A stretch of 64,000 nt of DNA, from positions 1 to 64,000 of the IMG/VR virus record IMGVR_UViG_3300046328_000499, one strand, 5' to 3'. Each line of letters opens with the position of its first letter. Position 1 is the first letter of the stretch. The translations under genes were made by a program, and so were the position numbers. Shown in pieces: positions 55,571 to 64,000 of this stretch. The stretch is from a virus. The notes under the pieces were generated by a model. It saw only the letters and a program-made list of their open reading frames with translations. It ran no database searches and was not told the DNA's origin.

Positions 55571-56473
55571 ATGTTAAATATGATTGATAAGAAATATTAT
55601 ATATTGTCTATTGATGGTGGAGGCTTAAAAGGAATTATTCCCGCTGTTATGTTAGACCACTTAGATTCTGTTGGTTTTGATACAACTAAGTTTAATTTAT
55701 ATGCAAGTTCTTCTACTGGTTCTATTATAACTGCAATGTTGTCGTTAAAATATTCTTCGAAAGATATTATAGAACTATATAAACAAGAAGCTAAAAATAT
55801 TTTCAAAAAAAAATTTAGATTTATATTTTCTGCAATTAGAGCTAAATATGATAATATGAATCTGTATAATTCCTTAGCTAAGTATATTCCAATAGATAAA
55901 AAATTATCCGAAAGTACATTTGATTTTATTATGACTAGTTTTAATTTTACTAAAAATAAAGTTAAATTATTTAAATCCTATAAAGATTCTACTACCTCTT
56001 ATTTAGAAGCAATTTGTTCTTCTACTGCTGCTCCTACCTATTTTAATCCTTGGATAATTGATAAAGATTCTTATATAGATGGAGGAATTGTTTCAAATAA
56101 TCCTGCTCAAATAGCTGTAAATGAAGCTATTAGTAAAGGAATTAATATTTCTAATATAGTTGTGTTATCATTAGGAACAGGATATTCTGCGGAAGCTAAC
56201 TTAAATGTAAATAATGAAGATTGGGGTATGTTAGATTGGTTGATACACAAAAGTAAATTCCCTCTTATTGAAAGTTTTATGAAAGCTGGAAGTGATGTAG
56301 TAGATTATTCACTTAATTTGTATAAAAAACAAGGTTTAAAATATTATAGAGTAGATGTAGAATTGCAAAAAGAATATCTTGAAATGGATCGAATAGAAAA
56401 TTTACCTATTTGGGAAATGATTGCAAACAATAATAAATTTTTATTAAATGATTTTATAAATGATAACAAATAA
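55571..56473 (+). CDS. Patatin-like phospholipase
   Basis: A 300-residue protein. Patatin-fold motifs are clear: the oxyanion loop D15-GGGLKGI, the nucleophile elbow ASSSTGS with catalytic S48, and D170 in DGGIVSNNPA. In most patatins the elbow reads G-x-S-x-G; here the first Gly is S46. The family hydrolyses acyl groups from lipids. In a phage structural block it could disrupt host membranes at entry or lysis, or act on infected-cell lipids. No signal peptide is visible. It overlaps the next gene by 14 bases. Confidence 0.75.
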   Translation: MLNMIDKKYYILSIDGGGLKGIIPAVMLDHLDSVGFDTTKFNLYASSSTGSIITAMLSLKYSSKDIIELYKQEAKNIFKKKFRFIFSAIRAKYDNMNLYNSLAKYIPIDKKLSESTFDFIMTSFNFTKNKVKLFKSYKDSTTSYLEAICSSTAAPTYFNPWIIDKDSYIDGGIVSNNPAQIAVNEAISKGINISNIVVLSLGTGYSAEANLNVNNEDWGMLDWLIHKSKFPLIESFMKAGSDVVDYSLNLYKKQGLKYYRVDVELQKEYLEMDRIENLPIWEMIANNNKFLLNDFINDNK

Positions 56474-58400
56474 ATTTAAAAATAAGTATGGTTCTGTACT
56501 AAAATTTCAATTACCTGCTGGTAAGTTACCTGAAAAAATGCCTAATGTAAATATGTTAGAATTAACTAGACCAAAAGGATTAGTTGGGAATTTAGGGCAA
56601 CAACCAATAAAAGGAGTTGATATTAAACCAGTAAATACACCTACACCAAGTACAAACCCTTCTGGATTAGCTTCATTAGCTGGAAATATTGCTTCTGGTA
56701 GTGGATTAGCAGGAATGGCAGGACAATTATTAAGTAGTGTAGTTCCAACAGACTTAATCAATCAAAAACAAAATGGCTTAGAAAAGAATATTTCTGCTGG
56801 TATTAAAATGGGAGCAGAACAAGGTTTAAATGCTTTAGTTCCTGGTTTAGGAAGTGTTGCTGCTCCTGTATTAGGTATAGCTGCTGACGGAGTTACTAAT
56901 TTAGGAGGAGCTGCTTTAAATATACTTGGAGGAGGTTCTTTGTCAGATGGTTTTGCTAAATTAACAGGTCAAGATAGTAAATTTGATAAAGAAGAAAAAC
57001 TTAAAAAGAATCAAGCTGCAATGCAACAAGAATTAGACAATCAACAAAAAGCTAATTTTGCTCAATATGCTTCTCAAATGGCTCGTCGTGGTATGAAAGT
57101 TGAACTACCTTGTGATATTGATTCTGATGGTATTGATACAGACGTACTAAAAGAATTACATCCAACTCAAATCAAGATTATTCAACATTCTATTGGAGAT
57201 CGTCGTAATAATGGAGTATTTGATGAAGAAACAAACCAATTATTAAAACATAAGGCATTAGAACAACGTTTAAGATTAATTGATTATCTTAAAGAAAAAA
57301 TTCATCCTCAAGTAAGTAAAAAGATTATTATGTTAGTTGAAAAACACCTTCAAGGAGGATTAATAAAATATCAAAAAGGAAATGAGTTCAAATCAGATGT
57401 CAATGAAGTAAAAAAACAAAAAAGATTAGAAGAACTTCAAAGACAATATACGCAATTAACAAATAGACCAAAACTTAATGATACAGAAGCTTATTTACTT
57501 GAATTAATAGATGAAGAAAGAGAATCTCTTATTAATGGAGTACCTTTAAAACCTAGTAAAAACTTTAATAACTTCGATAAAATTAAAGAAGATGAACATA
57601 AATATATTCCAAAAGAATATTATAGAGAAAAAAAACATCCAAAATTATTTGGGATTTGGAAAAATGGTACAAAACTTACTACTAATTCTGATTTAAGCAA
57701 TAGACTAAACAAAAAATTAAATAAAAAATTAGAAAATTGTCAGACTGGATCTATTTTAAATTATAATCCTTTACTCAAACCTTCTTTAGAATTACAAAGA
57801 TCTATGAATAAAGTAAAAAAACTTAGGCATCAAGAAGGAGGAGAACAAGAAGTCCCACAAGAACAACCAGATCCAGCGTTTATGCAATGGTTAGCTCAAA
57901 AATTAGGTGTTCGTTCACAAGAAGAGTTTGACGCTAAGTTAAAATCTCTACAACCCGAACAACTAGAGCAAGCTAAACAAATGTATCAACAAGAATCTCA
58001 AAATCAAAGTGAAGAGGCTGGTTCAAACAGTCCATCTACGGGCTATCAACAATTTAAACACGGAGGACAAATTGTTTATGATTTATCTGGTAAAACAAAT
58101 AAAATTGTTGATGGTGTATTACACGCTAGAAATAATAATATTCCAAAAGAATTAGATTTAGGTCGTAAAGGAGTTCCAGTTGTTGCTTATGTTAATGAAG
58201 GAATTCCTGAAAAACATTCAGAAATTGAAGTAGATGAGTTAATTATTCATAAAGAGATAGCTGATAAAGTTGAAAAAATGGCTTATGATTTTTTAAATAA
58301 CAAAAAAGATATCAAAGCTATTGAATTAGGTAAATTATTTACTCAACAGTTATTGAATAATACTATTGACAATAAAAATAAAGTAATTAAAAAAGCTTAA
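56460..58400 (+). CDS. Large cargo-like protein with several tags
   Basis: A 646-residue protein. It starts with KYGSVLKFQLPAGKLP, a tag. Residues 60-165 are Gly/Ala/Leu-rich and partly hydrophobic (GLASLAGNIASGSGLAGMAG, LNALVPGLGSVAAPVLGIAA). Around residues 225-265 an LHPTQIKIIQHSIGDRRNNGVFDEETNQLL segment resembles a peptidoglycan-binding domain. Further tags are at QGGLIKYQKG (near 298), RHQEGGEQE (near 460) and FKHGGQIVYDLSGK (near 535). The end resembles that of the next protein (EVDELIIHKEIADKVEKMAYDFLNN). It fits an ejected, membrane-active cargo protein. Confidence 0.55.
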   Translation: MITNKFKNKYGSVLKFQLPAGKLPEKMPNVNMLELTRPKGLVGNLGQQPIKGVDIKPVNTPTPSTNPSGLASLAGNIASGSGLAGMAGQLLSSVVPTDLINQKQNGLEKNISAGIKMGAEQGLNALVPGLGSVAAPVLGIAADGVTNLGGAALNILGGGSLSDGFAKLTGQDSKFDKEEKLKKNQAAMQQELDNQQKANFAQYASQMARRGMKVELPCDIDSDGIDTDVLKELHPTQIKIIQHSIGDRRNNGVFDEETNQLLKHKALEQRLRLIDYLKEKIHPQVSKKIIMLVEKHLQGGLIKYQKGNEFKSDVNEVKKQKRLEELQRQYTQLTNRPKLNDTEAYLLELIDEERESLINGVPLKPSKNFNNFDKIKEDEHKYIPKEYYREKKHPKLFGIWKNGTKLTTNSDLSNRLNKKLNKKLENCQTGSILNYNPLLKPSLELQRSMNKVKKLRHQEGGEQEVPQEQPDPAFMQWLAQKLGVRSQEEFDAKLKSLQPEQLEQAKQMYQQESQNQSEEAGSNSPSTGYQQFKHGGQIVYDLSGKTNKIVDGVLHARNNNIPKELDLGRKGVPVVAYVNEGIPEKHSEIEVDELIIHKEIADKVEKMAYDFLNNKKDIKAIELGKLFTQQLLNNTIDNKNKVIKKA

Positions 58401-58402
58401 TA

Positions 58403-60241
58403 ATGAAAACTGAATCAGGTTATATAAACAAGATAAAATATATAATACAGATACCTGAAAATAAAAAAGAATCTTTAATTGGGTTGTCTAATCATCATAA
58501 ACTAGATAATAGTAAAGGTATGTTTTTTTATAATGTTTCTGATATAACGATGAAAGATACTACTATACCTTTATTATTAGCTGGTTTAGATGATAATTAT
58601 CTTGTTACAGATATTATTAAAGCACCTAGAAATAGTGGAGAATATAAATTAAAAGGGAGACATACCTTAGAATTAAATATAAATAATAAAATAAATTTAG
58701 GAGATAAATTACTTATGAAGAAATATACGCCTTATGTTCCAGATAAGTATTCTGAAATAGTTAAAGTAAAAGTACCAAAAAATTCTGGAAATGGAGGTTA
58801 TGAGATAACTGAAGGAGGTATTAATGATGGTTTAGTATTTGATGTTAAACCTAATAAAAATAAAAAATTAAAGAATCTTGTTGAAAAGAATAAAAAAGGT
58901 GGAATATTGAAATATCACTTAGGAGATAAATTAAAAACTTATTCTACTGAATACGATTTACCAGAAGGTAAGTTTAAAATGCAAAGATATTTATCTACAA
59001 AAGATGAACAAGATAGAGTTAATTCTTCTGGTAAATATATTGTAAAAAAACCTACTAAAAAAGGAAAAGAATTAGAAAACGCTTATCAAGCAAGATTAAG
59101 TGAATTAAGTACAGGTAACAAATCTAATGTAAATATTGATAGTGATGGAGCTGTTACATTTAAACATAATGGAGTTGATTATAGATTAGGAAAAGTTGAA
59201 AAACCTATTGTCGTAGTGGATAATACAGTTAAAGAAGAAGATAACAACAAAAGAACTAATCTAGTAAAAGTTATTGAGGAACGTAAAAAAGAGGAAGTTA
59301 AAACTGAAGATACTAAAACTGAAGAAAAGAAGCCTTCTTTTATTGTAAGAAATAAAACAGAAAAAGATAAATTTACTGTTGGTCAAGGAGCATTAGGCGA
59401 AGGTACTTATATTACTACATTTAATCCATTTACACATAAATCTAAAATTAAAGAGCCTGAAAATTTTCGTAGTTTTTTAAATAGCGATAAAGAAACTGAA
59501 AAAGATGCTTATTTAATTGGAGTAAATCAAAAAACAGGTAATTTAAAATTAGGTCAATATAATGATTTTGATAATGATTATCTTGTATCTCAAACATATA
59601 GCCCTAAATTTGCAGAAAAAATAGATTGGGATGATAAAGAAGGCCTAGTTTATTATAAACCAAAAGATTCTACAAAATATAATAAAAAGATTGCTTTGCC
59701 TGAACACAAAGATTACAATAAACTAATGATTGCTACTCCTGATAATAAAGCATATAAAATAGTTACAGGAAATAGTGATCAATTAAAAGCTGCTTTTGAA
59801 GCCTTCAAAAAAGAACAAAAAACAGACGGATTAAATTTATGGATTATAGATAATGGTATATATAGAAAAGACCCTTACCAAGAAAAAGAAGATTTAGATA
59901 AATGGGACGCTAGAAGTAAAACAGGAGGACATTTTATTTATTTACCTAAACAAAAACAAGGAGGAATGATTTATAAGCAATTACAACAAAAATATTATCA
60001 AGAAGGTGGTAAACAATCTAAACAAAATTTATATCTTTTAGATGATAAAGGTGAACACCAAATGAAACTTAAAGGTGGAGAAAGAATTTTTAGTAGAATT
60101 AAAACAAAAGAATTAGTTAAATTAGCTAAAGTTGCCAATAAAAGTAAATCTGATAAAGATTATTTTAATTTAGGTAAAGTTATTGCTAATGAGTTATATA
60201 AACAAGATTATGTTAATAAACCAGAGTACACAAAAGATTAA
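58403..60241 (+). CDS. DUF192-domain cargo-like protein with tags
   Basis: A 612-residue protein. Residues 5-105 follow DUF192: L-I-G-L-S (RGL-like) segment, KGMFFYNVSDITMKDTTIPL, LDDNYLVTDI and HTLELNINNKINLGDKL, matching the GM-x-F, W-M-K-N-T, I-P-L and VLE-x-x-x-x-x-x-x-x-x-x-G-D-x-L pattern. The domain's function is unknown. A tag (KKGGILKYHLGDKLKTY) closes this domain near residue 165. The middle is charged; residues 515-535 hold GGMIYKQLQQKYYQEGGKQ, another tag pair. The last part (LKGGERIFSRIKTKELVKLA) resembles the end of the preceding protein. Confidence 0.6.
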   Translation: MKTESGYINKIKYIIQIPENKKESLIGLSNHHKLDNSKGMFFYNVSDITMKDTTIPLLLAGLDDNYLVTDIIKAPRNSGEYKLKGRHTLELNINNKINLGDKLLMKKYTPYVPDKYSEIVKVKVPKNSGNGGYEITEGGINDGLVFDVKPNKNKKLKNLVEKNKKGGILKYHLGDKLKTYSTEYDLPEGKFKMQRYLSTKDEQDRVNSSGKYIVKKPTKKGKELENAYQARLSELSTGNKSNVNIDSDGAVTFKHNGVDYRLGKVEKPIVVVDNTVKEEDNNKRTNLVKVIEERKKEEVKTEDTKTEEKKPSFIVRNKTEKDKFTVGQGALGEGTYITTFNPFTHKSKIKEPENFRSFLNSDKETEKDAYLIGVNQKTGNLKLGQYNDFDNDYLVSQTYSPKFAEKIDWDDKEGLVYYKPKDSTKYNKKIALPEHKDYNKLMIATPDNKAYKIVTGNSDQLKAAFEAFKKEQKTDGLNLWIIDNGIYRKDPYQEKEDLDKWDARSKTGGHFIYLPKQKQGGMIYKQLQQKYYQEGGKQSKQNLYLLDDKGEHQMKLKGGERIFSRIKTKELVKLAKVANKSKSDKDYFNLGKVIANELYKQDYVNKPEYTKD

Positions 60242-60307
60242 TAATGATTTTAAAATTAATAGTAATATTTAATAACATTTAATAACATTTAATAAAATAT
60301 ATAAGAT

Positions 60308-60676
60308 ATGAGAACATTTATTAGAAAATTTCAAGAAGGTGGTGCAGTAGAACAACCAATGTCACAAGGTCAAGCTCCAGAACAATCAATGGAACAACCA
60401 CAAGGTCAAAAACAAGGTGGAAGTCCAATGGAACAAATTTTAGCTGCATTTCAATCTGGTTTGTCTCAAAATAATTGTGATGCTTTAAAACAAGGTGCTA
60501 CAATGTTTATGGAAATGATTCAACAACAAGGTGGAGGTGAAGACCAACCTGCACAAGAAGCTCCAGCTGCTCAACCACAAGGACAACCACAAGCATCTCC
60601 AGCTACTCAAAATCCACCAGCACCTATGCAAAGATTTGGAGGAAAAACTAAATTTAAAATTCGTCCAAGAGTATAA
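60308..60676 (+). CDS. Small Gln/Pro-rich protein with tags at both ends
   Basis: A 122-residue protein. It begins MRTFIRKFQEGGAVEQ and ends QRFGGKTKFKIRPRV, so the regional tag is at both ends. Between them is low-complexity Gln, Pro and Ala sequence with one possible helix (EQILAAFQSGLSQNNCDALKQ). It seems mostly disordered. It may be the smallest unit using the tag, a spacer or a scaffold-like cargo. An overlapping reading in another frame is ignored. Confidence 0.55.
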   Translation: MRTFIRKFQEGGAVEQPMSQGQAPEQSMEQPQGQKQGGSPMEQILAAFQSGLSQNNCDALKQGATMFMEMIQQQGGGEDQPAQEAPAAQPQGQPQASPATQNPPAPMQRFGGKTKFKIRPRV

Positions 60677-60789
60677 TAAATTAGTTAATTTAGCTAATAC
60701 TAGATTATTTCTTAAAAGTCTTAATGAATTAGCTAATAAAATTTAATAGTAGTGTTAGCTAAATTAAAATAATAAAATCCTATTTTTAG

Positions 60790-63700
60790 ATGAAAAATTA
60801 TAAAGATTTAAAAAATAAATTGAATAATGAAAGAAAATATAATCCTGGAGGTACATTAGAAGGTGATATAGCTACTAATAGCAATGTAGGTTCTATTGGA
60901 ACGATAGATAATTCTAAAAAATTAGTCAGAGAAGGTTATTGGATTCCAGACCCTTCTAGACCAGGAAAATTAAAAAGATTGGGTACTGATTACAATTCTG
61001 ATAAAGCTGCTTATGATGCTCTTACTGATGAAGAACAAAAAACAGTTTTAAAAGGTTATAATGAAGTATTGCAAGATGATATGCAAGTTGAAGGAGTGAG
61101 TGACGATAATTTATCTAAAGCTGACAGAGAGTCTTTTAGAAGAATTGATTTAGCTAATAATAAATTCGGTATAACAAAAGATCGTAGAGGAAAATATCAA
61201 TTAGGTACACAAGGAAACAGAACTCTTGGAGAATATACACAATCTTTAACTGGAAAAGAAAAAAGAAAATTAGGCAAAGATTTTAAAGATATTGAATTAG
61301 AAGGTAAATCAACTCTTGGTAAGTTGTGGGGAAGTGTTTTTACTTCTAAAAAGAAAGCACTTGAAAGAGGAACTAAAAAATTTAATCTTGATTTACAAAA
61401 ACTAGGTCGTAATGTATTATTTGAAGAATCTCCTGTAAGTACAACTGTTCCACAATCAAAAGTTGATGATAAACCTGTTGATACTACTTCTACTACTGAT
61501 ACCAATACAACAATACCTATAAATGATTTTCATTCAGATAGTGCTGTAAACTCTTTTGATGATGTAGATAAACTTACTACATCAATTACTTCAAGAAATT
61601 CATCAAAAGATCCTTATGAGTATAAAGTATCTTACGATGAATCTACAAATCAAAATTTATCTGCTGCTGATAGAGGTAAAGAAAGTAATAAAGCAGTTAT
61701 TTACGCTAGACTAAAAAAAGATGGTCCAAATGCTGCTTGGGTTCCAGTTAAAGACCAAAAGAAAACTGCTGGTGTATTATTAGGCGGAGCTGGAAGTTCT
61801 AGTACAGGAACTAAAACAGATGGAAGTAGAGGAACTGGAGTAGATACAAGAACTGATGCTCAAAAAGCTGCTGATGCTAAAAGAAAAGCAGAAAGAGACG
61901 CTAAACGTAAGGCTGAACAAGTAATGAATGAAGATATGAGACGTTCTGTAGGAAAATTAACTGAAGAAGATTATCGTAGAAAAGAAGAAGAAGCAAAAAT
62001 TGCTCAAGATGCTATTAATAAACAATTTATAGGTAAACCTAGAAATATAATAGATATAGCTTCACAATATGCAAATTATAAAGTTCCTTTTACTGCTGGT
62101 CAAGTTGATTGGGGTAATAGAAAAAGTGCTACATATATTCCATTAAAGAAAAAAGGAGGTGTTGTGAAATATCAATTAGGTAGTGCACTTAGATGGACTC
62201 CAAGTAATAAAATTACTAAACAAAATGTAGGTGTTGCATCTACACCTAAAACAGAGAGTAAAATTGTTTCAACTCCAACTGATAATAAATCTAAAAGAAT
62301 TGAAGAACTTAAAAATATTATTGCAGGTGCTAAAATAGCTAGAACTGTAAATGATGTTGCAGGATTTGTACCAGGAGCTAACATTGTAACTGCTGTTACA
62401 GGTGCTTTAGGGTCTATTGGAGAATCTAACTACCAAAAAGAATTAGATGAATTACAAGGTAAGAAATGGGGTCTAAGAGAATGGGCTGGAGCTGCAGGAG
62501 ATTTAGCATTAGAAGGTGTTGGAATTGTTCCATTTGCTAATTGGTTTACAAAAGGTAAAAAAGTAGTTGAAGCTGGTCAAACTGCTTCTAAACTTGTTGA
62601 TACTGCTAAAGATGCTTCTAAATTATCTGATAAAGCTCAAAAAATTAAAGATTTAAAAGATGCTAGAAATCTTGCAAAAGAAACTCTTAATGAAGCTAAT
62701 TTAGCTAGAAAAGAAGCCTTACAAGCTAAAAAAATTGATTCTAATGTTAGTATTCCAGAAGTTCCAGTTGAATTATCAATGAATGTTTATAATGCTGGAA
62801 AAAATCTTGATCAAGTTCGCTCTCAATATAGAAGAGGTCTTGATATAGTCGGTTCTGGTCTTGGCACAATTGCAAAAGGTGCAAAAGATTTAGGTGTAGG
62901 TGCAGGTAAAGGTGCTTTCAGATATTTAGGAAAAGCTGCAACTCACCCTGTTGGTATGGTAGGATTAGGTGCTTTATCTGGTATCAACACATATCAAACT
63001 GCAAGCAATCTTTACGATAAATCTCAAACACCAGAAGGTTTAGATTGGAGAGATGTTGCTGATGCTTCACAAGGATTAACAGGATTAGCTGGTAATATCA
63101 AAGATTTGCATAGAATTGGTAGAAGAAATCAAATATCAAAAGCTGTTGATGGAGTGACTCATAAAGAAGCTAGTAGTCCTGAATTTCAACCTAATACACC
63201 TTGGAAAAAAGATTTTGAAAAATATAGTAAAGATTGGACTAATAATTTATCTATGCCTAGTTTACCTAATATGGAAAGAGTGAAAAAACTTAGAGATGCT
63301 GTGGCAGATAAGTTTAAATCTCAACCTAAATATACTTATGAACCTAATGATAAACCTAAAGCAAATGAACCAGAAGTTGTAAAAGATGATGGAGCTAAAA
63401 ATAGTGTTGTAGAACCTGAGATTGTAGTTCCAAATACACCTAAATCAACTCCTAAAAAAACTACTTTAAGTGAAAGATTAGGATTAATTGATTTAAAAGT
63501 TGGTGATTTACCTACTAGAAGTGGAACAGATAAAAAACTATTTGAACTATCTAATATAGAAAATGATTTATTAAAACCTAAACTTTCAAAATATGAAAAA
63601 GATTTATTACTACTAAGAAAAAAGAAAATAGAAAAGTCTATTCCAAATTTTGAAAAACTTTATAAATTTCGTAAAGGAGGTATAATTAAATACGAAAATC

Positions 63701-64000
63701 CAGCTGGAAAATTGCCTTCTTATTTATCTAATAATCAATTTATGTTAGATTTACAGAAAAGGTTGTTAGAAGAAGCTAAAAAAAAAAGTAATTTAGCGAC
63801 AGTAGAAACTAAAAAATTTACTCCTCTCAGTCTCGGAAATTCTGAACAAACAGCTAATAAATTAGGAACAACTATTGGAGGAATGGATGCAGCAACTCAA
63901 AAAAGAAAACTTGCTTACGAAAAAGCTTACAAAAATGTTGATTTTGAAGCTAATAATAAAGCACAAGAAGCCTATTTAAAAAACTTAGAAGCGAAACCTA
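60790..64000 (+). CDS. Giant cargo-like protein, 3' end beyond window
   Basis: Open from ATG 60790 to the window end, so at least 1070 residues. It starts NYKDLKNKLNN and has a PGGTLEGD near residue 20. A charged helical part (AQKAADAKRKAERDAKRKAE, about residues 355-375) precedes a tag at KKGGVVKYQLGSALRW (near 455). Next are hydrophobic segments (VNDVAGFVPGANIVTAVTGA, WAGAAGDLALEGVGIVPFAN), like membrane-inserting parts of ejection proteins. A last tag, RKGGIIKYENPAGKLPSYL, is near residue 965. Giant proteins after the tail genes in crAss-like phages are ejected cargo, including RNA polymerase; no polymerase motif is visible in this part. Confidence 0.6.
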   Translation, partial: MKNYKDLKNKLNNERKYNPGGTLEGDIATNSNVGSIGTIDNSKKLVREGYWIPDPSRPGKLKRLGTDYNSDKAAYDALTDEEQKTVLKGYNEVLQDDMQVEGVSDDNLSKADRESFRRIDLANNKFGITKDRRGKYQLGTQGNRTLGEYTQSLTGKEKRKLGKDFKDIELEGKSTLGKLWGSVFTSKKKALERGTKKFNLDLQKLGRNVLFEESPVSTTVPQSKVDDKPVDTTSTTDTNTTIPINDFHSDSAVNSFDDVDKLTTSITSRNSSKDPYEYKVSYDESTNQNLSAADRGKESNKAVIYARLKKDGPNAAWVPVKDQKKTAGVLLGGAGSSSTGTKTDGSRGTGVDTRTDAQKAADAKRKAERDAKRKAEQVMNEDMRRSVGKLTEEDYRRKEEEAKIAQDAINKQFIGKPRNIIDIASQYANYKVPFTAGQVDWGNRKSATYIPLKKKGGVVKYQLGSALRWTPSNKITKQNVGVASTPKTESKIVSTPTDNKSKRIEELKNIIAGAKIARTVNDVAGFVPGANIVTAVTGALGSIGESNYQKELDELQGKKWGLREWAGAAGDLALEGVGIVPFANWFTKGKKVVEAGQTASKLVDTAKDASKLSDKAQKIKDLKDARNLAKETLNEANLARKEALQAKKIDSNVSIPEVPVELSMNVYNAGKNLDQVRSQYRRGLDIVGSGLGTIAKGAKDLGVGAGKGAFRYLGKAATHPVGMVGLGALSGINTYQTASNLYDKSQTPEGLDWRDVADASQGLTGLAGNIKDLHRIGRRNQISKAVDGVTHKEASSPEFQPNTPWKKDFEKYSKDWTNNLSMPSLPNMERVKKLRDAVADKFKSQPKYTYEPNDKPKANEPEVVKDDGAKNSVVEPEIVVPNTPKSTPKKTTLSERLGLIDLKVGDLPTRSGTDKKLFELSNIENDLLKPKLSKYEKDLLLLRKKKIEKSIPNFEKLYKFRKGGIIKYENPAGKLPSYLSNNQFMLDLQKRLLEEAKKKSNLATVETKKFTPLSLGNSEQTANKLGTTIGGMDAATQKRKLAYEKAYKNVDFEANNKAQEAYLKNLEAKP

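Noticed and set aside
60261-60300. Short tandem AATAACATTT repeats before the 60308 gene
   Set aside because: Only two perfect 10-base units in very AT-rich spacer DNA; probably simple low-complexity sequence.
60531-60746. 71-residue reading overlapping the Gln/Pro-rich gene
   Set aside because: It overlaps most of the better-supported gene with tags at both ends and only reads open because of the low-complexity repeats.
511-62384. Many minus-strand and alternate-frame open readings inside + strand genes
   Set aside because: They lie within well-supported + strand genes, have no recognised domains and show the Ile/Tyr/Cys/Ser-rich composition typical of shadow frames of AT-rich genes.
1-64000. 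Reassigned stop codon (TAG or TGA), as in some crAss-like phages
   Set aside because: Well-defined genes end in TAA, TAG (12554, 14348) and TGA (21363), and no gene is interrupted by regular in-frame TAG or TGA. The two broken loci need frame changes, not just stop readthrough.
1-64000. tRNA genes, rRNA, CRISPR arrays, insertion sequences
   Set aside because: No cloverleaf with a conserved GTTCNANNC arm, no regularly spaced repeats with unique spacers and no transposase motifs were seen by eye. A covariance-model scan would settle tRNAs.

Overview
The window reads as about 64 kb of the structural half of a large, AT-rich, tailed double-stranded DNA phage that probably infects a member of the Bacteroidota. 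Every convincing gene is on the + strand. Genes are tightly packed, often with 1-14 nt overlaps. Start codons are preceded by A/T-rich sequence and not by Shine-Dalgarno motifs, as is usual in Bacteroidota. The set of genes (large terminase, portal, adhesin-like proteins, acidic scaffold-like protein, capsid protein, ring-like connector proteins, one very large tail protein, then very large cargo-like proteins) resembles crAss-like podoviruses and Cellulophaga phi14:2-type phages. That placement is inferred from reading, not from a search. TAA, TAG and TGA all end genes, so no stop codon appears to be recoded.

Layout. 1-501: non-coding leader with short iterated and inverted repeats. 0.5-2.1 kb: small DUF2158-like protein, an unknown protein and a protein with a C-terminal GroES (co-chaperonin) domain. 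2.1-12.6 kb: tail-fibre or receptor-binding cluster with shared adaptor modules, LamG-like domains and strong terminators. 12.6-14.7 kb: amidase endolysin, PD-(D/E)XK nuclease, a small membrane protein and an unknown protein. 14.8-20.8 kb: packaging block (possible TerS, TerL, Cys-cluster protein, small winged-helix protein, portal). 20.9-30.5 kb: Cys-rich, FN3, Calx-beta, LamG and DUF5977-repeat proteins, probably head fibres or decoration. 30.5-36.1 kb: scaffold-like protein, major capsid protein and three further virion proteins, with terminators between them.

36.2-64 kb is the most unusual part. Enzyme-like and unknown proteins here (zincin-like metallopeptidases, a type IB topoisomerase, a pre-toxin/ADP-ribosyltransferase-like protein, a patatin-like lipase, a DUF192 protein, peptidoglycan-binding-like modules and giant helical proteins) sit among the connector and tail genes. 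Most carry a short recurring sequence of the form K-x-G-G-x-L-x-x-L-x-K-[FY]-[QK] or K-[FY]-Q-x-G-G at the N-terminus, the C-terminus or an internal domain boundary. I read this as a cargo-targeting or polyprotein-cleavage signal of the virion. If so, the particle would carry a topoisomerase and several proteases into the cell. Two loci in this region are broken: a zincin gene at an (AT)7 microsatellite, and a peptidoglycan-binding-like gene with several frame changes. The last gene runs off the window end.
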